38,368 nt of DNA. Source: Oscillospiraceae bacterium (lineage in GTDB: Bacteria; Bacillota; Clostridia; Oscillospirales; Ruminococcaceae). Position 1 is the stretch's first letter, and each line of letters starts with the position of its first letter. The notes under the pieces were generated by a model that saw nothing but the letters and a program-made list of their open reading frames with translations, made no database searches and had not been told where the DNA came from. The translations under genes and the position numbers were made by a program. The stretch is from contig JAEDLR010000009.1 in assembly GCA_016295145.1 (NCBI GenBank), positions 1 to 38,368 of the forward strand. Direction: 5' to 3'. Positions 24,769-34,500 of the stretch are shown piece after piece.

Positions 24769-25138
24769 ACGAACGCTGTATCTGATCGCAAGCGTGGTGC
24801 TGCTTGGTATTGAAATTCTCATCGGAATATTTGCAGAGGGCTGGCTGCGCATCTACTTTGGTGATGTACTGGTCATCATTCTGCTGTACACTTTGGTGCG
24901 CACGGTGCTGCCAAAGATCCGTTTTTGCGGTTTGCTGCCTACCCTGCTGCTGATCTTCTGCCAAATGGTTGAAGGCTTACAGGCATGGGGCTTTGCCGAC
25001 CGCATGGGTATTACCAATGCACTGCTGCGCATCCTTATTGGTACATCCTTTGCATGGGGCGATGTGCTGAGCTACTGCATCGGTTTTGTGCCCATTCTTC
25101 TATGGGAGATTCTCTCCAAAAAATCTGCACGACAATGA
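24761..25138 (+). CDS. DUF2809 membrane protein
   Basis: 125 aa with four membrane helices (about 5-25, 29-47, 54-72, 103-119). The family features are GWLRIYFGDVLVIILLY and SFAWGDVLSYCIGF, two Gly-Asp-x-Leu motifs in transmembrane context. It starts inside the last codons of the DUF4173 gene (8 nt overlap in another frame), which indicates translational coupling. DUF2809 proteins are uncharacterised. Confidence 0.85.
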   Translation: MNKRTLYLIASVVLLGIEILIGIFAEGWLRIYFGDVLVIILLYTLVRTVLPKIRFCGLLPTLLLIFCQMVEGLQAWGFADRMGITNALLRILIGTSFAWGDVLSYCIGFVPILLWEILSKKSARQ

Positions 25139-25143
25139 AAAAC

Positions 25144-25184
25144 ATCCACCCTGCGCCATAAATCCGGCATAGGGTGGATTTCTT
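25144..25184. terminator. Bidirectional terminator between DUF2809 and the DUF218 gene
   Basis: ATCCACCCT (25144-25152) pairs with AGGGTGGAT (25171-25179) around an 18-nt loop. TTTCTTT follows on the plus strand and GTTTTTCA on the minus strand. Confidence 0.75.
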
Positions 25185-25196
25185 TATGCTGTATGT

Positions 25197-25988
25197 TCAG
25201 GGAATCTGCGCGGCAGTAGCAATCTGATCATTGGTAATATCGCCGCTGCCTGCCAAGGAAACGGTTTCGCCCAGATAAGTGGGTTCGGGCTGTGCAATGC
25301 ACATGACGAAATCCTTGCAGCGTGCAAGCACCTCACGGAAATCACGCTTACCCTGCCCATAGTAACTGTGGTAATCTGAGGTTACCCCGTCTGCCTGCAT
25401 CCCAAGCTGCTGTGCGATGTACACTGCGCGGTATAGGTGATATTCCTGCGTAACGACCAGAACACGCTCCGCACCGAAAACCTCTTTGGCGCGATACATG
25501 GTTTCGTAGGTGGAAAAGCCTGCGTGATCCATAAAAATATCCTCGGATGGTACACCGGCATCCATCGCGTACTGCTTCATGGCATTGACTTCATCATATT
25601 CCGGCTGCCCGTGGTCGCCACTCATCAGGATCTTGGGGGCGACATTCTGCTGATACAGTGCAATGCCGCGATCCAAACGGTCACGGAGCATATCACTGGG
25701 TGTGCCGTCATCCTTCACCAGACACCCCAGCACGATGATGCAATCATAATCGTCCGCAGCGGCTGCCTGTTCCGGCGCAAGAATGCGCTCCGTTGTGCTG
25801 TGCATCACCCAACCGTTAATACCTGCCACCGCAAACATCCCTGTCATCAAACAGCAGCAAGCGGCGATGACAATGCGTTTCCGGCTGCGGTTTGCCTGCA
25901 AACAACGCGGTGATTTTCGCTTGGGCAACCGCAAACTCTTTAATTTCGTGCAGAATTTTCCCACTGCTTTTTGGATATTCACTGCCAT
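25197..25988 (-). CDS. SanA/YdcF-like DUF218 membrane-anchored protein
   Basis: 263 aa. A basic cytoplasmic tail (1-38) precedes one membrane anchor (about 39-60). The DUF218 fold follows outside: DYDCIIVLGCLVKDDGTPSDMLRDRLD, SGDHGQPEYDEVNAMKQY, YETMYRAKEVFG and VTQEYHLYRAVYIA (the His/Arg of the family). SanA/YdcF proteins affect envelope permeability in enterobacteria; one relative binds SAM, and the enzymatic activity of most members is unknown. AAAGGAG precedes the ATG by three bases. Monocistronic: own promoter at 26032-26060 and terminator at 25144-25184. Confidence 0.85.
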   Translation of the reverse strand: MAVNIQKAVGKFCTKLKSLRLPKRKSPRCLQANRSRKRIVIAACCCLMTGMFAVAGINGWVMHSTTERILAPEQAAAADDYDCIIVLGCLVKDDGTPSDMLRDRLDRGIALYQQNVAPKILMSGDHGQPEYDEVNAMKQYAMDAGVPSEDIFMDHAGFSTYETMYRAKEVFGAERVLVVTQEYHLYRAVYIAQQLGMQADGVTSDYHSYYGQGKRDFREVLARCKDFVMCIAQPEPTYLGETVSLAGSGDITNDQIATAAQIP

Positions 25989-26031
25989 TGGCTCCTTTCA
26001 AGGCTCTGCTGTGTCGGTTTTGGCTACATTT

Positions 26032-26060
26032 ATGATAGCATAAATGCAACCCGACCACAA
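26032..26060 (-). promoter_or_regulatory. Promoter of the DUF218 gene
   Basis: Minus strand TTGTGG (26060-26055), 17-bp spacer, TATCAT (26037-26032) preceded by TGC (extended -10). Confidence 0.6.
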
Positions 26061-26138
26061 GGGGGGAACGCTTTAAGATTTCCTGAAGATTTCCTTAATT
26101 CGTTCCGGCATCTGCAAAGGTTGCCTTGAAAACGTCCC

Positions 26139-27200
26139 TCACTGTAAATGCCTGAGAATCTGTTCGCCGCATTCCTTGCAGCCGATCTGTATCATGCCCT
26201 GCGACATGATATCGGCGGTGCGGTAGCCTGCATCCAACACGGCAGATACGGCATTTTCGATGGCATCTGCCTCCTTGGGCAGATCGAAGCTGTAACGCAG
26301 CATCATGGCAGCGGAAAGAATCGTGCCAATGGGGTTTGCGATATCCTTGCCTGCAATATCAGGCGCGGAGCCGTGTATCGGCTCATACAGACCACAACTG
26401 CTCTGCCCCAGACTGGACGAGGGAATCATGCCAATGGAGCCTGTAATCATGGATGCCTCATCGGAAAGGATATCACCAAACATATTTTCGGTGACAATGA
26501 CATCAAACTGTGCCGGATTCTTCACGATCTGCATGGCGCAGTTATCCACCAGCATATCGCTCAGGGTCACATCAGGGTACTCCGCCGCCAGACGGTGCAT
26601 TACGGTTTTCCACAGGCGGCTGGAATCCAGCACATTGCTTTTTTCTACCGAGCAAAGCTTTCCGCGGCGTTTTCTTGCCGTTTCAAACCCGATTCTTCCA
26701 ATGCGCTCGATCTCCGCCTCGCTGTATTGCAGAACATCCGTTGCAACGCCGTTTTCAGTCTGATGTGCGCCAAAATAGATGCCGCCGATGAGTTCGCGGA
26801 CGATGATAAAATCAATGCCCTGCGCCACAATGGATGCTTTCAGGGGGGAAGCATCTGCCAGTTGCCGCCAGATTTTTGCCGGACGGTTGTTGGAATACAC
26901 ACCCATCCCTGCACGCAGGCGCAGCAGGCCCTTTTCGGGGCGCAGATGCCCGGGGAAACTGTTCCATTTGTCGCCACCCACAGCACCCAACAAAACGCTA
27001 TCGGAGGCAAGACATTTTTCCAGTTCGTGGTCGGGCAACGGGTCGCCGTATTTGTCGATGGCGCAGCCGCCCATATCCACCGAGGTGTAGGTGAACGTAT
27101 GCCCGTACAGCGCTGCGATCTTATCCAGAACGGCAAGTGCCTGCTCAACGATCTCAGGGCCGATGCCGTCGCCGCGAATGACTGCAATATGCTTATTCAT
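26139..27200 (-). CDS. leuB: 3-isopropylmalate dehydrogenase
   Basis: 353 aa, standard length. NAD-dependent oxidative decarboxylation of 3-isopropylmalate, third step of leucine synthesis. Conserved features: IAVIRGDGIGPEIV at the N-terminus, the substrate loop ENGVATDVLQYSE, the lysine/tyrosine region VEKSNVLDSSRLWK, the metal-binding DMLVDNCAMQIVKNPAQFDVIVTENMFGDILSDEASMITGS, and the NAD-binding EPIHGSAPDIAGKDIANP (each given as family landmarks). AAGGAGG is 6 nt before the ATG, and the start overlaps the end of leuD by 8 nt. Last gene of the operon; no clear intrinsic terminator follows. Confidence 0.97.
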   Translation of the reverse strand: MNKHIAVIRGDGIGPEIVEQALAVLDKIAALYGHTFTYTSVDMGGCAIDKYGDPLPDHELEKCLASDSVLLGAVGGDKWNSFPGHLRPEKGLLRLRAGMGVYSNNRPAKIWRQLADASPLKASIVAQGIDFIIVRELIGGIYFGAHQTENGVATDVLQYSEAEIERIGRIGFETARKRRGKLCSVEKSNVLDSSRLWKTVMHRLAAEYPDVTLSDMLVDNCAMQIVKNPAQFDVIVTENMFGDILSDEASMITGSIGMIPSSSLGQSSCGLYEPIHGSAPDIAGKDIANPIGTILSAAMMLRYSFDLPKEADAIENAVSAVLDAGYRTADIMSQGMIQIGCKECGEQILRHLQ

Positions 27201-27687
27201 GTGCTGCCTCCTTCAGTGATGCAAGCAAGCCGCCCTTACGGATGATATCCTGAATAAACGGTGGAAAAGGCTGTGCTTGATAGGTTTTTCCCGTGGTTTC
27301 ATCGGTGATGATGCCTGTATCAAAATTGATAGATACGGTATCATCGGCCGCGATCTCCTCGGCTGCCTGTTCGCATTCCAGAATGGGCAGACCAATATTG
27401 ATGGCATTGCGGTAGAAAATTCTGGCAAAGCTTTTGGCGATGACACATCCCACGCCGCAGGTCTTGATCACAAGGGGGGCGTGTTCACGGGAAGAACCGC
27501 AACCAAAATTCCAGCCTGCCACAATGACGTCCCCCGTCTGTACGCGGGTGACAAACGCCTTGTCGATATCCTCCATGCAGTGCAGCGCAAGTTCGTTTGC
27601 GTTAGGCGTATTGAGGTATCGGGCAGGGATAATCACATCAGTATCCACATTATCGCCGTATCGAAATGCTGTTCCCTTGGTATTCAT
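27193..27687 (-). CDS. leuD: 3-isopropylmalate dehydratase small subunit
   Basis: 164 aa, the short bacterial/archaeal LeuD type that pairs with a 420-aa LeuC. Landmarks: GDNVDTDVIIPARYL near the N-terminus and the FGCGSSREHAPLV loop that completes the active site. With LeuC it isomerises 2-isopropylmalate to 3-isopropylmalate. The start is 3 nt after the leuC stop, and its end overlaps leuB by 8 nt. Confidence 0.97.
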   Translation of the reverse strand: MNTKGTAFRYGDNVDTDVIIPARYLNTPNANELALHCMEDIDKAFVTRVQTGDVIVAGWNFGCGSSREHAPLVIKTCGVGCVIAKSFARIFYRNAINIGLPILECEQAAEEIAADDTVSINFDTGIITDETTGKTYQAQPFPPFIQDIIRKGGLLASLKEAAHE

Positions 27688-27690
27688 CGG

Positions 27691-28950
27691 TCAGTCCTCC
27701 CTGTACTCCGTAATATAGCCCGTCAGGGCACTGGCAGCGGCGGTAAAGGGCGATGCAAGATACACTTCGCTCTCCACATGCCCCATTCTGCCGACAAAAT
27801 TGCGGTTTGTGGTAGCAATGCAGCGTTCCCCTGCCGCAAGAATGCCCATATATCCGCCCAGACACGGCCCGCAGGTGGGTGTAGAAACCACTGCGCCGGC
27901 ATCAATGAATGCAGTAACATAGCCTCGTTCTACGCATTCACGCAGAATCTGCATGGTGGCAGGAATGATAATACAGCGCACGCCCTCTGCAATTTTTTTA
28001 CCATGCAGCACACGGTAGGCAGCCTCCATATCTTCCATTCTGCCGTTGGTGCAGCTGCCGATGACCACCTGATCAATGGTGATATCGTGCAGCGTACTTG
28101 CCGGTTTCGTATTCTCCGGCAGATGGGGGCAGGCAACCGTCGGGACGATGCTGCAAAGGTCTATGGTAACCGTCTGCTCGTATTCCGCATCGGCGTCAGC
28201 AGCAAAGATCCGTGGTGTACGCTCACATCTGCCCTGCATATATGCTAGTGTGATATCATCCACAGGGAAGATGCCGTTTTTGGCACCCGCCTCAATCGCC
28301 ATATTGCATATGCACAGACGGTCGTCCATAGAGAGATTGGCAACGCCATCCCCGACAAATTCCAGACTGCGGTATAAAGCACCGTCTACGCCGATCTGCC
28401 CGATCAGAGAGAGGATCACATCCTTGCCGCTGCAATACGCAGGCAGCCTGCCTGTGAGTACCACGCGAATGGCGGCAGGCACCTTAAACCACGCAGTACC
28501 CGTTGCCATACCTGCTGCCATATCGGTGCTGCCCACGCCTGTGGAAAACGCACCCAGTGCACCATAGGTGCAGGTGTGGCTGTCTGCACCGATGATACAG
28601 TCACCTGCGGTAACAACGCCCTGTTCGGGCAGCAATGCGTGTTCGATGCCCATTTTGCCCACATCATAAAAGTGGGTGATGCACTGCTCGCAGGCAAAGC
28701 TGCGGCATTGCTTGCTTTGCTCGGCAGCTTTGATATCCTTATTGGGCACAAAGTGATCCAGCACAATGGCGATGCGGTCTTTATCGTAAACAGAGCCAAA
28801 CCCTGCCTTTTCGTATTCGTTGATGGCGACCGGTGTGGTAATATCGTTGCCCAAAACAAGATCCAGCTCTGCATGGATCAACTGTCCGACAGTCACTTCA
28901 GGCAAGCCGGCATGTGCAGCAAGAATCTTCTGCGTCATTGTCATGCCCAT
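27691..28950 (-). CDS. leuC: 3-isopropylmalate dehydratase large subunit
   Basis: 419 aa, aconitase superfamily of the LeuC2/HacA-like length class. The [4Fe-4S] ligands are Cys300 (GSCTNGR), Cys360 and Cys363 (CGPCLGG). Other landmarks: DHFVPNKDI and ADSHTCTYGALGAFSTGVG. AGGAGGAG lies within the last codons of leuA about 9 nt before the ATG, and the leuA stop codon is one base away (TGA-A-ATG), so translation is coupled. Confidence 0.97.
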   Translation of the reverse strand: MGMTMTQKILAAHAGLPEVTVGQLIHAELDLVLGNDITTPVAINEYEKAGFGSVYDKDRIAIVLDHFVPNKDIKAAEQSKQCRSFACEQCITHFYDVGKMGIEHALLPEQGVVTAGDCIIGADSHTCTYGALGAFSTGVGSTDMAAGMATGTAWFKVPAAIRVVLTGRLPAYCSGKDVILSLIGQIGVDGALYRSLEFVGDGVANLSMDDRLCICNMAIEAGAKNGIFPVDDITLAYMQGRCERTPRIFAADADAEYEQTVTIDLCSIVPTVACPHLPENTKPASTLHDITIDQVVIGSCTNGRMEDMEAAYRVLHGKKIAEGVRCIIIPATMQILRECVERGYVTAFIDAGAVVSTPTCGPCLGGYMGILAAGERCIATTNRNFVGRMGHVESEVYLASPFTAAASALTGYITEYRED

Positions 28951-28951
28951 T

Positions 28952-30628
28952 TCAGCATTCTCCTCCCTGAATCATATTGGTAAATGCACTCAGCAGCGCG
29001 TTGGTATTGGCTTTCATGATATCGGTGTGGGTGCCTGCGCCCCAGTACATGGTGCCGTCTGCGGTCTCCAACCCAATGTAAGATGCCGCCACACTCTGGG
29101 AACCTTTTCCCTGCATACTGTGCTGGGTAAAGACCTGCAAGGTATACTCTTTTCCGCTGTAAGCTTGCAGCGCGTTGTTCATAGCATTCAAAGAACCGTT
29201 GCCCTCTGCCTGCACGCGGCACGATTCACCGTGCCGCAAGAAGGTCACATCAATATGCACAGAGTCACGATCTCTTTGGAAATCGAACTCGCTGACGGTC
29301 ACATAGCTCTGCAAGTTCAGATACCGCTGTGTGAAGATCTCCAGTACCTCGGGAGCTTTCAGTTCCTTATGTTCCTTGTCTGAGATCCCCTTGCAAACAT
29401 AGCTGAGATGCTCGCGCATACCGGGCGGCAGGATATATCCGTATGTCTGCTCCAACAAATACCCGATGCCGCCCTTGCCGCTTTGCGAATTGACGCGGAT
29501 AACATCTGCATCGTAGGTACGGTTAATATCTTTGGGGTCAATGGGGATATACGGCACATTCCAGTAGGGAAGCTGTTTTTCCTCACGGTATTTCATGCCC
29601 TTGGCAATGGCATCCTGATGGCTGCCCGAAAATGCCGCAAAGACCAGCGCGCCTGCGTAGGGCGTGCGCTCATAGACGCGCATACCTGTGCAGCGCTCAT
29701 AGACCTCGGTGAGGGCAGGCATATCGGAAAAGTCCAGTTTGGGGTCTACGCCGTGGGAATAGAGATTCATCGCCAGTGTAATGATATCCACATTGCCTGT
29801 GCGCTCACCGTTGCCGAACAAGGTGCCCTCCACGCGGTCTGCACCTGCCAGCAAGCCGAGCTCCGCATCGGCAACACCCGTACCACGATCATTATGGGGG
29901 TGCAGCGAGAGCGTCACAAACTCGCGGTATTTCAGATGCTTGCTCATATACTCTACCTGTGAAGCATACACATGGGGCAAACTCATTTCCACAGTCACGG
30001 GCAGATTGATGATGACATTGTTTTCTGCCGAGGGCTGCAGCACATCCAGTACGGCATTGCAAACCTCCAAAGCATATTCCGGCTCAGTGCCCGTAAAGCT
30101 TTCGGGGGAATACTCAAATCGGAAATTGCCTTCGTACTCCTCTGCCAACTGCTTCACCAGTTTTGCACCTTCTACGGCGATCTCCTTGATCTCCTCTTTG
30201 GACTTGCGGAACACCTGCTCACGCTGTGCAACGCTCACCGAATTGTAAAAATGAATAATGGCACTGGGGGCGCCCTGACAGGCTTCAAAGGTTTTGCGTA
30301 TGATATGCTCACGGCACTGGGTCAGCACCTGCACCGTCACATCAGAGGGTATCATCCCGCGCTCAATGAGTACACGCAGAAACTCATATTCGGTATCGGA
30401 AGCGGCAGGGAAGCCCACTTCGATCTCTTTGAAGCCTACTTGCAGCAGCGTTTTGTAATACTCCAGCTTCTGCTCCAGACTCATGGGGATTACAAGGCTC
30501 TGGTTTCCGTCACGCATATCCACGCTACACCAAATGGGGGCGCGATCAATGCTTTCTCGGGTTGTCCAGTCATTACAGCACTGAGGCGCTGGGTAATACT
30601 CCGGACGATACTTGGCGGCGTTCATCAT
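28952..30628 (-). CDS. leuA: 2-isopropylmalate synthase, long LeuA2 type
   Basis: 558 aa, matching the long LeuA class with a distinct domain order (starts RPEYYPAPQCCNDWTTRESIDRAPIW in outline; only landmarks quoted). Metal-binding residues: Asp in VDMRDGNQSL and the HPHNDRGTG pair. The C-terminal LeuA dimer/allosteric domain lies about 420-550 and should bind leucine for feedback inhibition. Condenses acetyl-CoA with 2-ketoisovalerate, the committed step to leucine. Its ATG overlaps the TGA of ridA (ATGA), so it depends on translation of ridA and lies behind the T-box. Confidence 0.97.
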   Translation of the reverse strand: MMNAAKYRPEYYPAPQCCNDWTTRESIDRAPIWCSVDMRDGNQSLVIPMSLEQKLEYYKTLLQVGFKEIEVGFPAASDTEYEFLRVLIERGMIPSDVTVQVLTQCREHIIRKTFEACQGAPSAIIHFYNSVSVAQREQVFRKSKEEIKEIAVEGAKLVKQLAEEYEGNFRFEYSPESFTGTEPEYALEVCNAVLDVLQPSAENNVIINLPVTVEMSLPHVYASQVEYMSKHLKYREFVTLSLHPHNDRGTGVADAELGLLAGADRVEGTLFGNGERTGNVDIITLAMNLYSHGVDPKLDFSDMPALTEVYERCTGMRVYERTPYAGALVFAAFSGSHQDAIAKGMKYREEKQLPYWNVPYIPIDPKDINRTYDADVIRVNSQSGKGGIGYLLEQTYGYILPPGMREHLSYVCKGISDKEHKELKAPEVLEIFTQRYLNLQSYVTVSEFDFQRDRDSVHIDVTFLRHGESCRVQAEGNGSLNAMNNALQAYSGKEYTLQVFTQHSMQGKGSQSVAASYIGLETADGTMYWGAGTHTDIMKANTNALLSAFTNMIQGGEC

Positions 30629-31020
30629 ACGAAATCACCCGCCTTTCGTTCGGCAATGACTTCCATCTCCACCAGTACATTCTTCGGCAACGCTTTTACC
30701 GCCACGCAGGATCGTGCCGGCTTCCCGGAAAAATACCTGCCGTAAACGGTATTGAACGCTGCGAAATCTGCCATGTCCTGCAAAAAGCAGGTGGTCTTTA
30801 CCGCCATGGTCAAATCGCTCCCCGCTGCCTGTAGCACCGCCGCAAGATTCTTGCACACCTGCTCTGTCTGTGCCTCAATGCCTTCGGCTTCCACATTACC
30901 GCTGACGGGATCAATGGGAATCTGCCCCGAGGTGAACACATAATTGCCGCATACAATCGCTTGCTCGTAGGGCCCGATGGCGGCAGGTGCCTGATCGGTT
31001 TTCACTTGTGTACGCATCAT
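30625..31020 (-). CDS. ridA: RidA-family enamine/imine deaminase
   Basis: 131 aa, full YjgF/YER057c/UK114 domain. Landmarks: APAAIGPYEQAIVCGNYVFTSGQIPIDP, the substrate-binding Arg in KPARSCVAV and PKNVLVEMEVIAE at the end. RidA hydrolyses reactive enamines/imines such as 2-aminoacrylate released by PLP enzymes and so protects branched-chain and other PLP-dependent enzymes. AAAGGAG precedes the ATG. It is the first gene behind the leucine T-box and overlaps leuA by 4 nt, so its production is tied to leucine shortage. Confidence 0.95.
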   Translation of the reverse strand: MMRTQVKTDQAPAAIGPYEQAIVCGNYVFTSGQIPIDPVSGNVEAEGIEAQTEQVCKNLAAVLQAAGSDLTMAVKTTCFLQDMADFAAFNTVYGRYFSGKPARSCVAVKALPKNVLVEMEVIAERKAGDFV

Positions 31021-31083
31021 GATCTCTCCTTTGTTTCTGAATTGGCTTTTTCAGCCCTGCGTTTGTGCTTTGGAGATCGGATA

Positions 31084-31128
31084 CAACAAAACACCCGTCT
31101 CAAAGCAATCGGACTTTGAGACGGGTGT
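31084..31128 (-). terminator. T-box regulated terminator
   Basis: ACACCCGTCTCAAAG pairs with CTTTGAGACGGGTGT (arms 31128-31114 and 31105-31091), a perfect 15-bp stem, followed by TTTGTTG on the minus strand. Its 5' side competes with the antiterminator formed by the T-box sequence just upstream. Confidence 0.85.
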
Positions 31129-31380
31129 AGATTTCATACACTCGCGGTACCACTCAAATTGCGCGCTTTGCTTCTGCAAAGCCTTCGCCCCTCATCGAAG
31201 TCAAACAACTTCATATGCATTTACGCAGCAATCACGGGAGCCCTACTTTTTCGCATCGCGATGTTCAGGTCTCCGGCTCGGAAGGGAGGGGCTCTTTGCA
31301 ATCACACACATCGGTTTCCACCACCCACCGATTCTCTGTGCTGTGTTCTTACACGCCTTCTTCGTCATCGCCTTTATCTG
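31085..31380 (-). promoter_or_regulatory. T-box leader (leucine) of the ridA-leuACDB operon
   Basis: The minus strand holds the T-box core GAGTGGTACCGCGAG at about 31154-31140; its TGGT bulge would pair with ACCA at the end of an uncharged tRNA with discriminator A, as tRNA-Leu has. Stem I closes by GCGATG (near 31372-31367) with CATCGC (near 31263-31258). Next to the 3' strand of that stem lies CTG (31268-31266), a leucine codon, the likely specifier. The terminator alternative follows at 31086-31128. Uncharged tRNA-Leu should switch the leader to antitermination and turn on the operon. Confidence 0.85.
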
Positions 31381-31381
31381 G

Positions 31382-31410
31382 ATTATAGCACGGATTGCAT
31401 ACTTTGTCAA
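31382..31410 (-). promoter_or_regulatory. Promoter of the leucine operon
   Basis: Minus strand TTGACA (31410-31405), 17-bp spacer, TATAAT (31387-31382): perfect consensus, so control must lie in the T-box rather than in a weak promoter. Confidence 0.9.
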
Positions 31411-31436
31411 GGGGGGGTTCCGTTTTTTTCTCCTGC

Positions 31437-31493
31437 AAAAACAGGAGTCAGCACGTGACAGTCTGGTAAAACTGTTCCAATGCTGACTCCTGT
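31437..31493 (-). terminator. Terminator of the GH98-CE1 gene
   Basis: Minus strand ACAGGAGTCAGCA (31493-31481) pairs perfectly with TGCTGACTCCTGT (31453-31441), followed by TTTT. The 27-nt loop contains a smaller ACAG/CTGT hairpin. It starts only 8 nt after the stop codon and separates this gene from the leucine promoter. Confidence 0.85.
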
Positions 31494-31500
31494 TCAATTG

Positions 31501-34500
31501 TTAATTCGCCTTAAATATAGCTCTCACAAAATTGTACATATGCGGACGAATCGTTTTTCCGCCGTGATCTCCGCCAGTGACATAATGCCAGATATGCGTT
31601 GTTCCATTCGCTGTCAGAATATTATGATATCCTTCCGGCGTGGAGTAGATCAGGGTGTCGTTCGATCCTGCACTCACCATAAGGAGATACGGTTCTGTAC
31701 CGGTGAATTTCAAATTCTCCGCTGCAATCAGATCCGTATCCAGTCCAGGCGCAGGGCACATCGCGCCTACATAACCAAACAGATCCGGTCGGCTGAACCC
31801 GATGTAGAGAGATTCTCTTCCGCCCATGGAAAAACCTGTGATTGCAGTGTTGTCACGGCCTGTTTTGATGGAATAGTGCTGTTCCATATACGGCATGATC
31901 TCCTTCACCAGCACGTTGATGAAATTATCATATGCCGCATTATTTTTTGCGTTCAGTCCGTCACAAGCATCCTGTGTGGCACTGGCATAGATGTCGGGAA
32001 ATACAACAATCATTTCCTCGGCTTCTCCTGCTGCAATGGCATTGCCAATGATCTGACGCAGACGCAAGGATGCATCACCAGCATCGAGCAATGCATCCGC
32101 ATTTCCCCAGTAGCCATGCAGTGCATATAATACAGGATATTCCTTGCTTGCGCTGTATCCGGCAGGCAGAAGCACGTTCATGCTCTTGGTTCTGCCACCG
32201 CATACCGCAGAGGTAAAGCTGACTTTTTCATAAGTACCGTACTGTATGCCTGCTTTTTCCGCTACTGCATCATTCGGTTCACTTTCAAAAAGCGTTGCAC
32301 TCACCTGTGCCATATACTCTGCAGGCGTCATTGCTGTAGATTTCTCAAGAAGCATATTTTTCATAATGCACACATCCAATCCATCGATTCTATTGTCTTC
32401 GGAAAGATCGCCGGCTTTCCAGTCAGTCAGGGTTGCATTTGCACTGCAAATCAGCCATTTCTGAAGCATCACAACATCGGCGACACTAAATGCGCCATCA
32501 GCGTTCACATCTCCCCTAATACGGATGATTTCTTCCGTAGCAAAGACAAGGTAGTTTGCAGAATCACCATAACCGCCGTTTGTGCCCAGTGTGACAAGCT
32601 CCCCTGCTTTTACAGTTTTTGCATAAAGGTTGAATGTCACAGCATTGGAAGATGTGATTGTGTATGCCGTTTTCTCCCATGCAGCCAGCCAGTCAAGCAG
32701 ATCGCCCACACGGTCATCCACTGCGACATACACGGTCATATCCTTTGCCGCTGTGAATGTCGCTTCGGTTTTGGTGTACAGCTTGGAGTCGCAGGCGGTC
32801 AGGATGTATTCCGCATTATTCAGCCCCTCCGGTGCGGATGCACAGGTCAGATCACGGTCACCATAGAGCTTGCAGCCAACACCAAAATCATAAGCAATCC
32901 TCCAGTCTGCGGCATTCTCGGTATCATTGACTGTGAGATTCTGAATCAGTTTGCCGCTGATGGGTTCGATCACGATCGGTTCGCCGTCACCGAAATCGCC
33001 CTCTACGGTGAAGCAATCAATATAAAGAGAACTTGCAAGTGCTGCATTGGCTTTCAGTTCGATCTTGTTGTCACCCTCTTTCAGGGTAATGGGTTCGGTC
33101 ACGATCTTCCAGTCGCTGAAAGAAGAGCCCTTGGGGAGGGAAAGCGTTTTCACCTTGCTGCCGTTGACATAGAGATCAACCTGCTTGCAGTCAGTGGTGG
33201 TAGAATAACGCAGGTTCATCTGGAAGGTGCCTGCCTTTGTGGTTTTGACGGTATCCTTGACGGAGGCGCTTGCGTTGGTGCCGAATTTCAGGAAGCCCTG
33301 ACCCCAGCATCCATCCACGCCGCTGCCACAAGCATTCTGGACATAGCCTTCCGTATTCTTCACATCAAAGAATTCGCCCTCATACTGGCGGACACCCTCA
33401 TAAAATGCAGGCTGTTCCGGTTCGGTCAGATGCTTCACAGCTTCTGCTGCCATACGATTTGTTTCATTGCCGCTGCAGTGGATGGTCAGACTCAAGGGGC
33501 CATTATGCTGAACGGTCAGCGTATATGTTCCGTTTGCATAGCTTTCAGAGATGGCGGACGCTGTCTGGTTGCGCCCGGTATCTTTTGCGGTATAGCTCGG
33601 TTTCTCCTTGCAGCCAATGATCTTAAAAGTATCCGTTTTCAGCGTGGTCTGTGCCTTATTGTCGAAGTTATTCAGGTAAATATCCAAGCGGTCGGCATAT
33701 TCATTGATCAGTGCGTTGCCATAGGCGTTGAAATTCACATCCAGTTCCTTGCAAGTGTTGTATTTCAGAGAAAGCACGCCGCCGCAGTTGCTGCCGTCCT
33801 TATTCGGATTATAGGTCACCCATGAATTCTCATAGCGTGCTGCGTAGCAGTTGCCGTAATAATCCGATGGGAAAAGGGCATTGAATTCCTCCTGCTTTGC
33901 CGCAATGCTGCTCCAACGTGTGGAAAGGGTAGATTGCTTCAGCTGCACATCAAAGGATTTGGCTGCATCGTCACGCAACGCATAGACGGTCGGGATGGTA
34001 GGATAGCGTCCGGTGGATTTGTAGAGATTGTGATTGTCCCAGAGATTGCCGTCACCCGGCATACGATAGAGGCCCTCGAAGAGTGAGGGATAGGTGCTGT
34101 ACTTATCATGATCATTGCCGCTGCTAACATCCTGTATCACGACAACCTTTGTGCGGTCAATGACTTCCTGACGGGTGGGAATATCCACTGTGCCGTCAAT
34201 AATCTTTCGGAAGAAATCGAGTGTAGAGTTGAAATACTGGTCACGCACGAACCAATCGCGACAGGAATAGCCCTCACTGTCCTTGACGCCACCCCATGTT
34301 TCGCCAAAATCATCTGCCCAGATCAGCTCCGGGCCGTCGATGATCGTGGCACCGTTGAGCACCATGCGCTCAAGATGAATGGGCAGTCCGGTGATCTGAC
34401 GGTACTGATCTTTTGTCGCTGCACCTGTGCCGGACCATGTGGAATCCGTCCAGCCGGTTTCATCATAACGAACACCAAAACTGCCGCAGTAGCCGGAAAG

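Noticed and set aside
26075..26095. AAGATTTCCT repeated twice with a period of 11
   Set aside because: Short direct repeat between leuB and the DUF218 promoter, compatible with chance slippage; no partner promoter or regulator to link it to.
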